Shown here one piece after another: positions 12,578 through 26,838 of a stretch of DNA of 64,000 nucleotides; position 1 is the first letter of the stretch; every line of letters starts with the position of its first letter. The notes beneath the pieces were generated by a model, which saw only the letters and a list, made by a program, of their open reading frames with translations, ran no database searches and was not told the origin of the DNA. Source of the stretch: Cladobotryum mycophilum (lineage: Eukaryota > Ascomycota > Sordariomycetes > Hypocreales > Hypocreaceae); contig JAVFKD010000013.1 in NCBI GenBank assembly GCA_036429605.1, forward strand, positions 248,001-312,000. Direction: 5' to 3'. The translations under genes and the position numbers were made by a program.

Positions 12578-15500
12578 TATTAAAAGAAGTAGCCTCTTAG
12601 GCATAAAATTCCTTATAGTAATAAATAATAAGCTTAATAATAGTTTATATAAGCTATTATAGCTTGATCTAGAAGACTTGGTCAGTCCTTTTAAAAGCTT
12701 AGGGAAGAATAAGTATCTTAATAAGCTAATTCCTAATAAGGTTAGGCTTATAAGATTAATTAACCATTAAGGCTAAAAGAAAAAAAAATTAAAATAAAAT
12801 ATTATATTTAATCTATTAACTAACTAAAAAATAGAAATCTATTTATTATATATAGGAAATATAAGTAAGGCATAGAAAATAAAAAAATAAACTAAAATAG
12901 CCTCTAGAATAATAGAAATAATAGGATTATTATCTATTATTAGAACCTATTAAAATAGGCTAGAATAACCTAAAGAATAATAAAAATAATAGTTTTATTA
13001 TTTCTTATTATTAGAACCTAATTAATAGGATATTAATTAGTTTATTTTAACACTCTTTTTACTACTAATATAAGCCTCTTATTTTAGTAGCTAAAAGTAA
13101 AAGGAATAGTTAAATAACTTTTAGGACTAAAAGCTTTATAAAGTCTTTAAATATAGCCTTAGTTAGTAACTTAATTAGGCTGTTGATAGTTGTTTTAGTA
13201 GTTCCTAGAAAGATAATAATAGTTAGGCTTTTTGAGACTTTTTTTTATATAAATATATTTAATTAAAGTATACTTTATATAATTATATAATATAAAACTT
13301 TTAGCTATTAAAATAGTTTATTTATTATTATTATATAAAATTATAAAAAGCTTTATTAGTCTTTTTACTTTTATAAATAAACTAATAATTTATTATATCT
13401 TTTTAATAGTTTTAATAATAGCTATATATTCTACCTTTAAAATAAATAAGGCTATAATACTAGCTTTTTTAGTTTTTTAACTAATAGATCCTTTTATTAA
13501 TTAAATAATATAACTATAGGTTAATTTAATAGATATTTTATCCTTTATAAAATTATTATTATAATAACTAATAGAATCTTAATTACTTAAACTATTATAG
13601 TTAATAGCTAAGCCTTTTAATTAGCTAAGGTAACTAAATAGCTTTAAAATAACTAATAAATATTCTTTATAAGAGTTTTAAAAGCTTTTAATAAAGAATT
13701 ATATAGTAAAAGCTATATTTAGTTTAGTTTAAGTAATTAAATAAATAACTATATTAATTATAATTTAAAATAGTTTAATATTAACTTTATTTAATTTATT
13801 AAAAAACTTAGATAATCCTTGATTAGCTAATAAACTAAGCTATAAAAAATATAATTTAGTTTTTAATTAATTAAGCTAAAGAACTTTATAGCTTTTTTTA
13901 TATAATATCTTTAAGCTAATCTAATTATTTTCTTTTTTTAATTCCTTAAAATTTAAACTTTTAAAAATAAAATTACTAAGGCTTTATTTTTAATAATATA
14001 AGTTTTATTTATAATTATTTTTAGCTTAGTTATTTTAGTTAAATCTAGCCTTATAATAAAATGATTATTAATATAAGTTATTATAAAAATATTTTTTATT
14101 TTATTATATAAAATAATTAAATCTAAAACTAAAGGCTTAAAGCCTAGCTTTTAGCTTAAACTAATTAAAACCTATTACTATTCCTTAAAAGATTATTTTA
14201 ACCCGTATAGGGCTTTTTAAAACTAAATAATCTAATTAGTATTTTTCTTATAGCCCAATTTAACTAATATAACTTTAATTTCTATACTAGACTTACTAAT
14301 ATATTCTTAAAAACCTTTTAAAAACTCTAAAAAGATAATCTCTTTTAGAATTTTGTTTAAAAAAGCTTTATAAAATTAATCTATTTAATTCCTAGGTTAT
14401 AAATAACTATTAACTTTATTATTAGCCTCTAAGTAATAAAAGTAACTATAAATATAAAGGTTTTAAAAAAATCTAAATCTTTTTATTATATAAAGCTTTT
14501 AACTATTAATTTAATCTTAAATTTAATAATCTTATTATTCTAATTCTTTTTAGCTTTTAAAATTAACCAGGTAATAATAAGTTTTTTATTTTTAAATAAG
14601 TTTTTTTATTTAAAAAAATAAATATATATTATTTAATAAATTACTTAAATTTCTAGTATATAACTTTTAATTATTCTTTTTATAAAGGTTTTTTAAGATT
14701 TATTTATAAGTATTAGATTCTTTTTATGTAAAAAAATCTTATTTTTAATAGTTTTAGTAAAATAAACTAAATTAGCTTTTATAATATCTAGATCTATAAA
14801 ATTAAATACTATAGGATTTTATAAAACTATTATATTTTTATTAAAAAACAAAAAGTTAGCCTTACTTAGATTATTTAAGCTATTAAAAATAAAAAACATT
14901 ATAATTATTTAATTAAATATATCTTTCTAGTTAAAAAAATAATCTTTTTTTTAATATTTAAATCCTTTAATTAAAAAGGTTTTAAAATAAAATAATAGAG
15001 ATTTATTATTTAAATAATTAAATAAGACTAGTTTAAATAATTTTCTTTTAATAAAAATATATATTAAATAAATTTTAATACTTATCTTTTTTATTAAGTT
15101 TTTTAATTTAATTTTAAAGGCTAATTTTAGTCTCTTAGGCTTTTATTCTTATAGTATAAAAATCTTATAATAGGCTCTTAAAATCTAAAAGCCAAAAAGA
15201 TTAGGCTTATAACCTCTAGCTTTAGAATTTAAGTCTTTAAAAAAACCTTTATAAGGGTTAAATCCTGATTCATAGATATTATATTATTTATAGCTTCTAG
15301 GACCCTTAGAATTAGGAAACTATATAAATAAAAAAATAATTAGACTATTATTATAATAGCCTAAAGCTAGTCTAATAAAACCTTAATAAACCTCTTAACT
15401 AATCTATTTGATTCATAAATATAAAAACTATTTATAATAAAAAGAATACTTTTATTCTAAAACTAACTATAAAATAACCTATTTATTTTTATATTTTTAT

Positions 15501-17909
15501 TATAATCAAATCTTTTAGAATATTTATTATATAGGCTTTTAAGGTTTTTTAATAAGATTTTTAATATTTTAATTATTAAACTTTTATTTTTATTTACTAA
15601 AAGAAAAAATTATTTAAATCTTATTTTTTAATTAATAATAAAAAGCTTAATAAAGGTTTTATTATTAAATAAAAGTTTAATATTAAAAATATTAACTTTT
15701 AAAATATTTAATATAAAAAGTAAATCTAAGATAAATTAATTTTTTAGTTTTTTAATTATTTTTTTTATAATAAGTTAAATAATAAAAATCTTTTTTTTAA
15801 TAGTATTAAAATTAAAGATATTATTAATTATTTTAATTGTTTTTTTTAATAAACTAAAACTAATATGGCCTAGTTTTTAATACTATAAATAAACTAGTTT
15901 TTATAGTTTATTTTAATTCTTAGGCTTTTAATTTATTAAAAAATTAAAGGTTTTTAAGATTTTTTTATTTAAAAGTTTTAGGTTTTTTAAATTAGTTTTT
16001 TTTTAATTAGGGCTATTTTGAATTTTCTAATTAAGAAATTCCTAATATTCTTTAGTCTTTAATTAGCTAAGAGCCAGGATTCTAACCTTTATAAAGCTAT
16101 AAGCTATAGAAATTAGGTTTAAAAAAGTAAGGGTTTTTTTCTCTTTTAGGATTAGAAAAAAACTATATTTTTAGAAATTAAATAATATAATTATATTGTT
16201 TTTATTAGTTTTTAATATATTAAAACTAATATAGTCTTTTATTTCATAATACTTTAGTCTATTAAATAAATTAATATTAAATTTAAAGTAATATAAAGTA
16301 TTTTGAAACTTTATTTTTTATAAGTATTAGGTTATTATATTAAAATTTAAAAGTTAATTATATTTATTTTTAAAAATAAAATAAACTTATTATTAATTTT
16401 AATTATATTTAATTTATTATTAAAAGTATAATCTAAGAATTATTTTTTTAAATTAATTATATATATAAAAAACCTTGTATTATATAATAAACTATTCTTT
16501 TTAAAAAGAAAATTAACTTTAGCCTTATTAGGCTTAGATTAACTTATATAAGCTAGAAATTCTTTAATATTTAAAAAATCTAATAAATTAGAATTATTAG
16601 TTTTTATAATATTAGCTAGGTTAAAGGTTAGGTAAGAAAAAGATTTTTTTTTATTTTTAATTTTAAAGTTTTTTTAATACTTTTATTTTTTTTATTTTTT
16701 TTATTATTTTTATTTTTCTTTTTTTTAAAAAAAGCTAGATAAGGTTTTTAGCTTAAAGGTTTTTTTATTAGCTTTATGGTTAGCCTAATAGGCTAATATA
16801 ACTAAATTTCTAGTTTTTATTAGAATATTAGTTATAAAGAATTAAAGATTAATCTGTTTTATAGCCTATCCTATAATAAATAAAGTTCTAAGGGTCCTAT
16901 AGATCCGCTTAGCTTGATTAAAAAAGGTTTTTTTAAATACTATAAGATATTAGTTAATCTAGTCTTTAATATTTATATTAGTTTTTACTATTAATAGTCT
17001 AGTTAATAGGCTATTAAAATAAGTATTAAACTTAAATAAAATATTTTTATAACCTAAATAAGAAAATATATAAAATCTTTTATATAAAGATTCCTTTTAT
17101 AGTTTAATAGAATAAAGAAAATATTTTTTTAATATATAATAAACCCCCCTAGACTATTTAATTAGATTATAAAAGTTATTAAAATAGTTATTATATTATT
17201 TTTAATTAGTATTAATAGTAAGGCCTAGGTTAAGCTAATTAAACTATTAGTAATACTAAAGTCTATAATAAAAATATTATATTCTATAATTATTAATTAA
17301 ATAAATAAAACTTATTTTTATTAATTATAATTTTCTAGTTTTATTAATTTATAGGATTTTAGAAATTTATAAACCTTTTTTAAGATTTTTTTAATAAAAC
17401 CTTTATTTAAAAAAATATTTTTTAATATAATTAATAAATTAAAAAATACTAGAATATTTATTAAATTAGATTATTAATTAATAATAATAAGTTTAATAAT
17501 TAAATTAATAATTAGATTTAAACTAGTATTATTAATTAGTTTAGTAAGTTAATTAATAGTTATTTTTAGTTTTAAAATATTATTCTAAATAGATTTTATT
17601 TTTGTAAAAATAGATTAGAATTAGACTTAATATATTTCTTTAAGTATAAAATAAAAACTTATTACCTTTTCTAGGTTTATTCTTACTATTTTCTTTTAAT
17701 TAAAAAGATTCTAGAATTAGTTTATAATATTCTTTTAGTTTTTATTATCTTATAAATTACATAATTAAGAAATTTACCTAATAAATTCTAGGCTTATAAC
17801 CTATTAAAGGAAATAGCCTTTTAAGTATAAAGTTCCTTATAATAATAAGTAATAAACTTAATAATAACTTATATAAACTATTATAGCTTAATCTAAAAAA
17901 CTCGGTTAG

Positions 17910-20900
17910 TGTGACGTTCCGGGCGTTTCCTAATAAGGATAACCTGGATCGTGGCTAATGTTAGTAATAGATTAAGGCAAGGTTAAGCAATAGGTTTAAT
18001 ATATTATAGTTCAGGTATTAGATTATTAATAGTAAATAATTATATTAATAACTAATTAAATATATAAAAAAATATAAACTAGTATATATAATAATTAAGT
18101 TTATTATAGTCTAAATAAATATAAGGTTTTATTCTAATAAAAATAAACTAATAATCTAATAGTTATTATAATTATTTAATAGCTTTATACTTATTTAATA
18201 ATTTTTTATTTATTTAATAATTCTACGCTTACCTAATAAACTAATTTTTTAAAGATAAGCTAGATTAATAATATAATTAATTAGCTTATCTAAGGTTCTA
18301 CTATAATTATACTAAGCTATAATAAGTATAAATATTCTTAAAAATAGGTTTTTTTTTAGTATATAACCTAAATGTAAGGTTAGGTTATTATATATTACTT
18401 TTTTCTTTTAGGTCTTATTTTTAAGACTTATTAGTTTATAAATACCTTATTATTCTTAATTTTCTTTTATTTTAAATCTTTTTTTTCTTTAATAAATTAT
18501 GTTTCTAAAGGTTATATATTTTTCTAAAGTATAATTAATAAGGTATAAAAAAAACTATATTCTTTTACATATAATTATTATAAGTATTTAAAATTAATTA
18601 ATCTTTTTGGTTTTTTTATAATACTTTATTTTTTTTATAAGTTTTATAATATTAAATATATTATAGCTTAAAATTCTTATAACTATTATTTATATAATAA
18701 AAAAAGAAAATATATAATAATTCTTTTTTAAAATAATAAATAGGTTTTTTTTAATTTATCTTTTTTTATTTTTAATATATATTTTTAATAAATTATATTA
18801 TTAAAAAAAACCATTAATTAAAAAAGTAAAAGGCTATTATAATTTCTAAGCTTTTTAAGTTTTATAAAGAATTAAATAAAAAATATTATTAATTAACTAA
18901 AAGTATAAGCCATTTGGTTTATATTTATAAATAAAAGAAAAATATTTATAAACAAAGGGTAAAAATATTATAATAGGGTACTAAGATAATAAATAATCTT
19001 AAAATAATAGATTAGTTTAACTTATTAAGTTTTTTATAACTAACTAATGTTTTTTAAAATAACCTTAAGATTATAATTAATTAAGGTTTATTTAGAAATC
19101 CTTTAGTTTAAGATTTTAATAAAATTATTATAAGATCTTTTAAATATATTTAAGATACTTAATAGGTTTTTATATATTTTTAGTATTAATATAATTTTTC
19201 TATTTAATTAAATATTAGTATTTATTATTTTTATAATATATAATTAGAATTAATTTAATTTTATATTTTTTTATTAAAAATATTTTTATAAAATTATAAA
19301 TAATATTTTTAATATTGTTATGAATTAATATTTTTTTAAATAAAAAAATATAAAAGACTAAATATATTTATATTTTTTCTAATAATAAAAGTTTATAATT
19401 AATATTTAAAATAATAAGCTATATTAAGCTTATAATTAATACTTAATTATTTAATTAATTTTTATTAAAATTTAAATATAAAAACTAATCCTTAGTCTAA
19501 GATAATTTCTTTAAGTAAAAAATAAATATTTATAATTATATATAAAAATATATATATAAATTCTTTTATATTTATAAATTTTTAATATAATAAAAAATAA
19601 ACTTATTTTATAAGTTTATTAATAATTATAAAAATATTATTATATTTAATTTTTATAATAGGTTTAATTAATATAAATAGCTTTATAATAAAATCTAATA
19701 TAATTATTTTTTATAGTTTCTAAAGTATTAATAATAATTAGATTTATTTATATGGTTTATACTTTAAGGCTTTTACTTAGTTATATATAATATATATTAA
19801 AATAATTTTTTAAATATATTATTTTATTTTATAAAAATTAAAGTTTTATTTAATTTATTTAAGTATTTTTTATATTTTTTTATATTTATATAAAAAATAT
19901 TAATAGATTTTTTTAATAAAATTCTTTTAAAGTTTTAAAAAAATTTAAATTTTATTTTTATATTATTATAGATTTTTATTATTTATAATAAACTTTTTAA
20001 AAAAATTTTTTTTTAGGTTTTAACGTAATCCATAAGCAAACGGACTATACAAGCAAACGGACCACTTATTTAGATCAGAATAAAACTATCTTGTTATAGC
20101 CTTTTTCTTTTATATCTATATTAAAAAAATACTAAGTAATTATTATATTAATAATAGAATAAGAAATATTTTTTATTTTATTATATTTTTTTATAAGTTT
20201 GTATATTATGGCCTGTTTTGCTATACTTCCTATAATATATAGCCTTTGTACAAGACCTTTTTTACTGTTTTTCTTATTTTATTTATATATTTATATTTTT
20301 TTGATCTAATTAAAATTTTTTTTTAATAGTAAGAGCGCCTTTAAGTTATATATATGCTTTTTTTGCTTTATAGTGCTTGCTTATAGCCTTATTTGCTATA
20401 CAAAAGTCTTAGACCTTTGTATATAAAAGCATTACTTAATATATTATTGTTATTATTTTTTTTATAAATTAATTAATTATATTTAATATTATAATTAAAG
20501 AGTTATTTTAATAAGTGGTAATATAATTTTTTATATACTCTGATTATAAATTAGCCTTATATATGTTTTTTAGTGTTTTTGAGACTTAAGGTTATATAGG
20601 CCTAATTAGTATTTCTAAAGGTATTAATATTTATAATTCTATATAAAACTTTAAAAGAATACTCTATGAATTAAATAATAATAGACTAAATTCTAAAAAG
20701 CTTTTTTTAATATTTTTTTTATTAATTATAGTAAAAAATACTATATAAAAGGTATAAAGAAAGTTAAGCTTATTAATATATATAATATATATATATATTA
20801 GTTTCTTAATTTGCTAATTATATATTTATTTTAATAGCCTAAAATAATTAATATCTAATAGTTAAAGTAAATATAAGGAATAAAAAGGTATATAGACTAT

Positions 20901-23900
20901 AATAATCTTATACTTTTTATAATAGAGCTTAAATACTATTAAATAATGGTTTTTATAGCTATTAAGGATAAGCATTTAATAGATTCTTTTTATATAAAAA
21001 GCTATATAACAATTAAAATACTTAATCTAATCTAAGCTAATCTTATTAATAGTCTAGCTATTTTCTATTATTATAATATACTAATCTACTAAAAGATTAT
21101 ACTTTTAATACTAATTCTTAAAATAGTATTATATAATAAAAATAATAAGTAATAGTATTATTTAACCTATTATATTAATACTTTAGATTATAGTTACCTA
21201 CTCCTGGTTATTAGGCTAAGATAATTTAGCTTTTATAAAGCCTTTTAAAATTATAATAATTATACCTAGAAAAATAATACTTATTATAAAATTAGTTTTA
21301 TTAAAGTTATAAAAATTATTATTAAAAATTTTATATTTAGCTTTTATATTTTATATAAAAATAAACTAATTATTAATAAGTTTTAAATCTTTATATTTAG
21401 CTTTTTAATAGTTATATTTATAAGCCTAGTATATATAAAGTTTTAGCTAGTATTTAATAAAGTTTAATACTTAATTTTTATTAACTAATAGTATATTATA
21501 TATATATAATAAATAATTAATTATTTTTTTAATATTAAATAATTTAAGTAGAAATAATCACATAAATAGATTAATTATATACTTAATTATAGCCTTTTTT
21601 TCTAATTTTATAAGATTCATTGAATTAGTAATTATATTATATTATAAAAATATACTAATATAACGCCAAAGAATTATTATATAATTAATATTATAGATCT
21701 TAGCTATAGCTCTAAGACTTAAGTTCAGGTTTTGTTTAAGAGCTTAAAAGGTAAATAATACTTTACTTTTATTTAAAGGTTTTATTATAAAAGATTATAA
21801 AGGAATTTAATATATAAATATAAAGGTAAATATTATTATAGAGGGTGGTCTGCTTGTTTATGTGGTCCGCTTGCTTATGGATTATGTTATAATATTCTTT
21901 AATATAATAAATCTAAGTATTATTATTTTTAATTTAAAATATAATATTTAATATATATTATATATAATATTTTTTTAAAATAATATTTAAATTTTATTAT
22001 AATTATTTTATTTTAATTATAATTTATTTATTTATTTAAAATATTAACTTTATTATTTTTTAATTTTTTTTAATAAATAGAAATATAATTAAATTTTAAT
22101 AAATATTTAATATATTTAACTTAATATTTATTAAACTATTAAATTATAATAAAATAAAAGATATTATTATAATTTATATAAATTTTAATTTAATATTTAT
22201 TTTTAAAAAAATAATATTTTTATTTTTTAAAAATCAAAATAATTATTAAAAATTTTTATTATAAATAAAATAATTTAATTTAATACTATATAAGGTTTAC
22301 AAATAAAATATAATTAATTATAGTTTATTATTTTTATTTTATTATCTAAGTTAAGTTTTTAATTTAAAATTAAAAAAGTTTATTTTAAATTTTATTTTTT
22401 TTTAAATTAAATATTATAAATACTAGATTTTTTATAATTAAAGTTTTAATTTATTTAAAAGCTTATTATATTTTTTTTATTTACTTAAATATTTAATTTC
22501 TTTTAATTAATTTATAAAATAAATATATAATTTTATTATAATTTTTTATAAAATATTAATAATAATTAATAAAATTTAAAAAACTTTAAATCTTTTTAAT
22601 AATATTTAATTTAGGTTAATTCTATATTATTTTAATTTTAATAAAATTTATATATATTTTATTTAATATCATAATATATTTAAAAAAATAATCTCTTAAA
22701 TATAAAATTTATATTTTTCTAGTTTAATTAAAAGCTTTATTTTTTAAAATTTAATAAGTATTTAATGTATATATTATTTATATTCTTTAAATATATTTAA
22801 AAAAATAAAATATTATTAAAATAGACTATTATAAAAATATTAAGGTATTTCTTAAGTATATTATTAATTATTCTTTAAAATATTATAAAAGTATTTATTA
22901 ATCTAAAAAGTATAATAAGATATTTAAATAATTTAAATTTAATATAAAAAACTATTATTTATTTTTTTTTATATAAATAAAATTATACATTTCTTTTAAA
23001 TTAAATATAATAAATTATTTCTTATTTTAGAGATAATCTTATAATTCTATAATTAAAAGTAATAGAATATAGTTTTTAAATATAATTTTATTAAGTTATT
23101 AATAATCTATTATTAATTATAGTTTTTTATTCTTTTTTAAAATAAATACTATAAAATATCTTATTTTTAATATTAATAATTTAATAAATCTTTTAGTTAA
23201 TATTTTATTAATTTATTTTTAAAGTATTATAAGTTTTTTTTATTAAGGTTATAAATTTTATAAAACATAAGCTTAATTCTGTTTTTTAGGATAATCTTAT
23301 AATCCTATTAACTATATTCTAGTAATCTTATATTAAAGATTTTTTAAAATAGTTTTTCATAATATTTATATTTATTAAAAATATTTTTAAATCTTTTAAT
23401 AAAGGATTCTTTTTTTATTTAAAAATAGTTTTTTTTTAAAAGCTTATTAAGTTTTTTAAATATTTTTTATAAAAAAACAATAATTTTATAAGTTTTCTAT
23501 TCTTAATCTTTTTTTTATATAAGTTTTGTTTTTTTTAATAATTAATTAAATAAGATATTTTATATTTTTCTTTTTAATATTTTATTTAAAGGTTTCTTTT
23601 TTTAAATTTATTATTTTATTATTAAATTCTTATAAAATTTTATATTTTATATTTATTTTTAATTAAAATTTTTACTTTTATTTTAATAAAATTAATTAGT
23701 CTTTTAATTAATAAAAGAATTATTATCTTATAGCTAAAGATATTTTAAAATTATATTATATTTATTAAAATCTATTAAATTATAGAAAATAAACTTTTTA
23801 TATTCTTAGATTTTAATAAAAAAATAATTAGTTTTTATATTAATCTATTTTTTATTATAAAACTTTTTTTTTAATATAATAAAATAAATATAACTTATAT

Positions 23901-25480
23901 CTTAGTTTTTTTAAAAATAATTATAAATAATTTATAGTTTTAAAGAATATATAACTATTTATTATTTTATTATTTATTAATATAATAAAATAATATTCTT
24001 TAATTTATAGTTCTATTATTAGACAAAGCTATTTATAATAGCTTCTATTTATAGAATTAAAAAACCTTATTTAATAATTATTTTATAGCTTTTTTATAAA
24101 TAATTTATTTTGTTTTTTATTTATAAATTATAGATTTTATAAATCGCTATACTGTTTTTAGTATTTAATATACTTTATAACTTATATTATTTTTATTGAC
24201 TTTTTAGGTTTTTTTTATAAATTTAAAAGTTAAAATCTTATTTAAATAGTTCCTAGGTAATGTTTATAATAAGGTATTTTTATATAATTATTATTAGTTT
24301 AAATATTTATTAATATTAGTCTATAAGTTTAATTTTCTAATATCTTTTATATATAAGTTTAATATAATTTTAATAATATATATTTTAATAATTAGTTTAT
24401 AAAGATTTATTGTATTATAAGCTATTTTAATATTTTAAGATTTCTTTTATTATAGGTTTTCTTTTTAAGTAAATAAACTATTAATATTATTAATAAAGAT
24501 TTCTTAATTAATAATTATTTTTATAGGATATTATATTTATATTAATAGTTAATTTATAAATATTAAATAATATTATTAAGTTTTTTTTAATAAATTTTAT
24601 TAATTCTTTTTATTATATTTTTATTTAAATATATTAATTTATTAAAAAGGTTTTAGGTATTAGTTTATATTATTTTTTAAACTTTGGTAAATTAAATATT
24701 TATTTTTAAAATATATTATTTAGTTTATTAAAGTATAATTTATAATTAATTATTATTTAATAATAATATTAATTTGTTTTTTTTAGTTTAAGGGTTAGCT
24801 TTTATGTATTTTTTTATTTATTTTTTAAGAGATTTATAGTCTTTGGAAAAATGTTTTATTCTTTTTTTAATTTTATTAAATAATATAATTAATTATACTA
24901 GAGTAAGTACCTAGAGTAGTTATTGTTTTTTATTAATTATAATACTTAATATTACTTAGAGTTATAGTAATCTATTAAATAAAAATTATTAATATATAAT
25001 ATTCTAGACGTTTTTTAATAAAAATAACCTAGATTATAGCTAATATTAATAATAAATTAGAGTAAAGTTAAACAATAAGTTTAATATATTATAAATTTAA
25101 CTATTAAATTATTAATAATAAATAATTATATTAATAATTAATTAAATATATAAAAAAAATATAAGCTAATATATATAATAGTTAGGTTTATTATAGTTTA
25201 AATAAATATAAGGTTTTATTTTAATAAAAATAAATTAATAATTTAATAGTTATTATAATTATTTAATAGTTTTATGCTTATTTAATAATTTCTTATTTAC
25301 TTAATAATTCTGTATTTACTTAGTAAACTAATCCTTTAAAAGTAAGCTAGATTAGTGATATAATTAGTTAGCTTATCTAAGGTTCCACTATGGTTGTGCT
25401 AGGCCATAATAAGCATAAATGTTCCTAAAAGTGGGTCTTTTTTTTAGTGTATGACCTAGACGTGGGGTCAGGTTATCATA
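17910..25480 (-). mobile_element. Family 1 LTR retrotransposon (variant b), nested, RIP-mutated
   Basis: Left LTR 17910-18392 (483 bp) starts with the unmutated terminus TGTGACGTTCCGGGCG. Right LTR 24995-25480 (486 bp) ends in TTATCATA. The perfect duplication GTTAG flanks the element at 17905-17909 and 25481-25485, and the target is the right LTR of the family 2 copy at 12578-25842. It carries a TIR element at 20023-21887. Without that insertion it is 5704 bp, shorter than the 6842 bp copy at 45199-52040: about 380 bp are missing from its left half and about 750 bp near 24856. The half of the LTR next to the CACA-type end differs from the other family 1 LTRs, so it is a separate subfamily. 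Strand is inferred from the solo LTR at 53116. Confidence 0.87.
20023..21887 (-). mobile_element. TIR DNA transposon, RIP-mutated (copy 2)
   Basis: Ends are ACGTAATCCATAAGC and its inverted partner GCTTATGGATTATGT. A TA duplication lies at 20021-20022 and 21888-21889. The empty site is visible at about 47690, where the uninterrupted family 1 sequence reads AGGTTTTATAATATTC, so the boundaries are exact. Length is 1865 bp. Each terminus holds two tandem copies of a unit near AAGCAAACGGACCA. The interior matches copies 1 and 3 in reverse orientation. No transposase frame survives. A Tc1/mariner-type identity follows from the TA target and TIRs; the exact family is inferred. Confidence 0.9.
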
Positions 25481-25842
25481 GTTAGTCCTTTTAAAAGCTT
25501 AGAAAAAAATAAATATCTTAATAAGCTAATTTCTAATAAAATTAGATTTATAAAATTAATTAACTACTAAAACAAAAAAAAGATAAATTAAAATAAAATA
25601 TTATATTTAATTTATGAATTAACTAAAAAATAAGAATTTATTTATTATATATAAAAAATATATAGAAAGTAAAAGAATAGATTAGAATAGTCTTTAGAAT
25701 AATAGAGATAATAGGATTATTATCTATTATTAGAACCTACTAGAATAGGCTAAAATAGCCTAGAGAATAATAGAAATAATAATCTTATTGTTTCTTATTG
25801 TTAAGACCTAATTAATAGGGTATTGACTAGTTCATTTTAACA

Positions 25843-26560
25843 ATTTTATTATCTTTTCTAGGTTCAATTAATAATTAAATTTAAATTAATTAAGTATTTT
25901 AATTATTTATTTAATTATTAAGATATTATAGTCGTTGATTATATGTTTTATAGGATTTTTATATATATATAACTATATATATAAATAACTATAATATTAA
26001 ATATAATAGTTCATGTAGATTAATAAATAAGAATTTATTTATTTATAAAATATAAATAATCTTAAGACCTTAAGTACTCATAGAAAGTTTAGCTTTTTAA
26101 AAACCTTTATCTTTTAATTTATTATTCCTTATTATAATAAATATGTTATATAAAAAACATAAATAAGTTTAAGCTTAATTAGATTCCTTATTTTAATTTT
26201 AATTTTAATATTAATAATATAATTAAAGCTTTTAGTATAATAAAAGATTTAAGAAATATACAAAAGTCTAGAGTTAATTAATGACTTATAATATTAATTT
26301 TATTTTATAGCTAATATATCCTTAAGGTAAGATTATTTTTATTATTATAATTATATCTTATTAAATAATTTAATAATAAATATACTAAAAATATAGCTAT
26401 TAGATATTATATTTGCTATTTAATTATAAACTTAAAAAAAATTATTATATATAATAATTAATTAAATAAATAAAAAACTACGCTTTTATGAACTATAGTT
26501 CCTAAGTTAAAGGTAATAGTACTGTTGATATTAGAGGGAACCTTGCCCTTAATATATTAT
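25843..26560. other. AT-rich margin of the first repeat block, no gene seen
   Basis: After the ATTTT duplication the sequence stays strongly AT-rich and shows no match to the LTR or TIR families identified here. From about 26500 base composition rises to that of the gene island. I see no reading frame or RNA gene. It may be degraded host sequence or an older repeat. Confidence 0.5.
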
Positions 26561-26838
26561 ACTTTTCTAAATGCACATTACAGGGGACACCCAAAGAGGA
26601 AGCTCCACTATTATCCATCCGTAGCTACTCTCCGCTTTGAGGCGCATTCATATTCTCTTATATCTTCCCAGTCATTATTACTCTAGTATTTAACATTAAT
26701 GCCTGCTGCAAATGATACATGTTGTTAGAGTGTTCCTTTTTTCATATATAGAGAGCTCAGATGACTATGAGAGAAATGTGCGCATTCATGTCTCAGTTAC
26801 CAGAAATAACAAATGGGGAGAAAAAGAAGGGAAATTTA

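Larger units (their letters stand above)
12578..25842. mobile_element. Family 2 LTR retrotransposon (copy 2), split by a family 1 element
   Basis: The left LTR begins at 12578 (TATTAAAAG, a mutated TGTTAAAGG) and runs to about 13054. The right LTR is split into about 17804-17909 and 25486-25842 by the family 1 element at 17910-25480. The perfect duplication ATTTT flanks the whole at 12573-12577 and 25843-25847. Removing the insertion and its 5 bp duplication leaves 5689 bp, close to the 5657 bp of copy 1. The outer right end keeps the unmutated terminus (TTTTAACA). No coding frames survive. Confidence 0.87.

Noticed and set aside
1..26500. CRISPR-like or tandem-array interpretation of the repeated AT-rich blocks
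   Set aside because: The repeats are hundreds of bases long, paired as LTRs or TIRs with target duplications, and without regular spacing, so transposons explain them.
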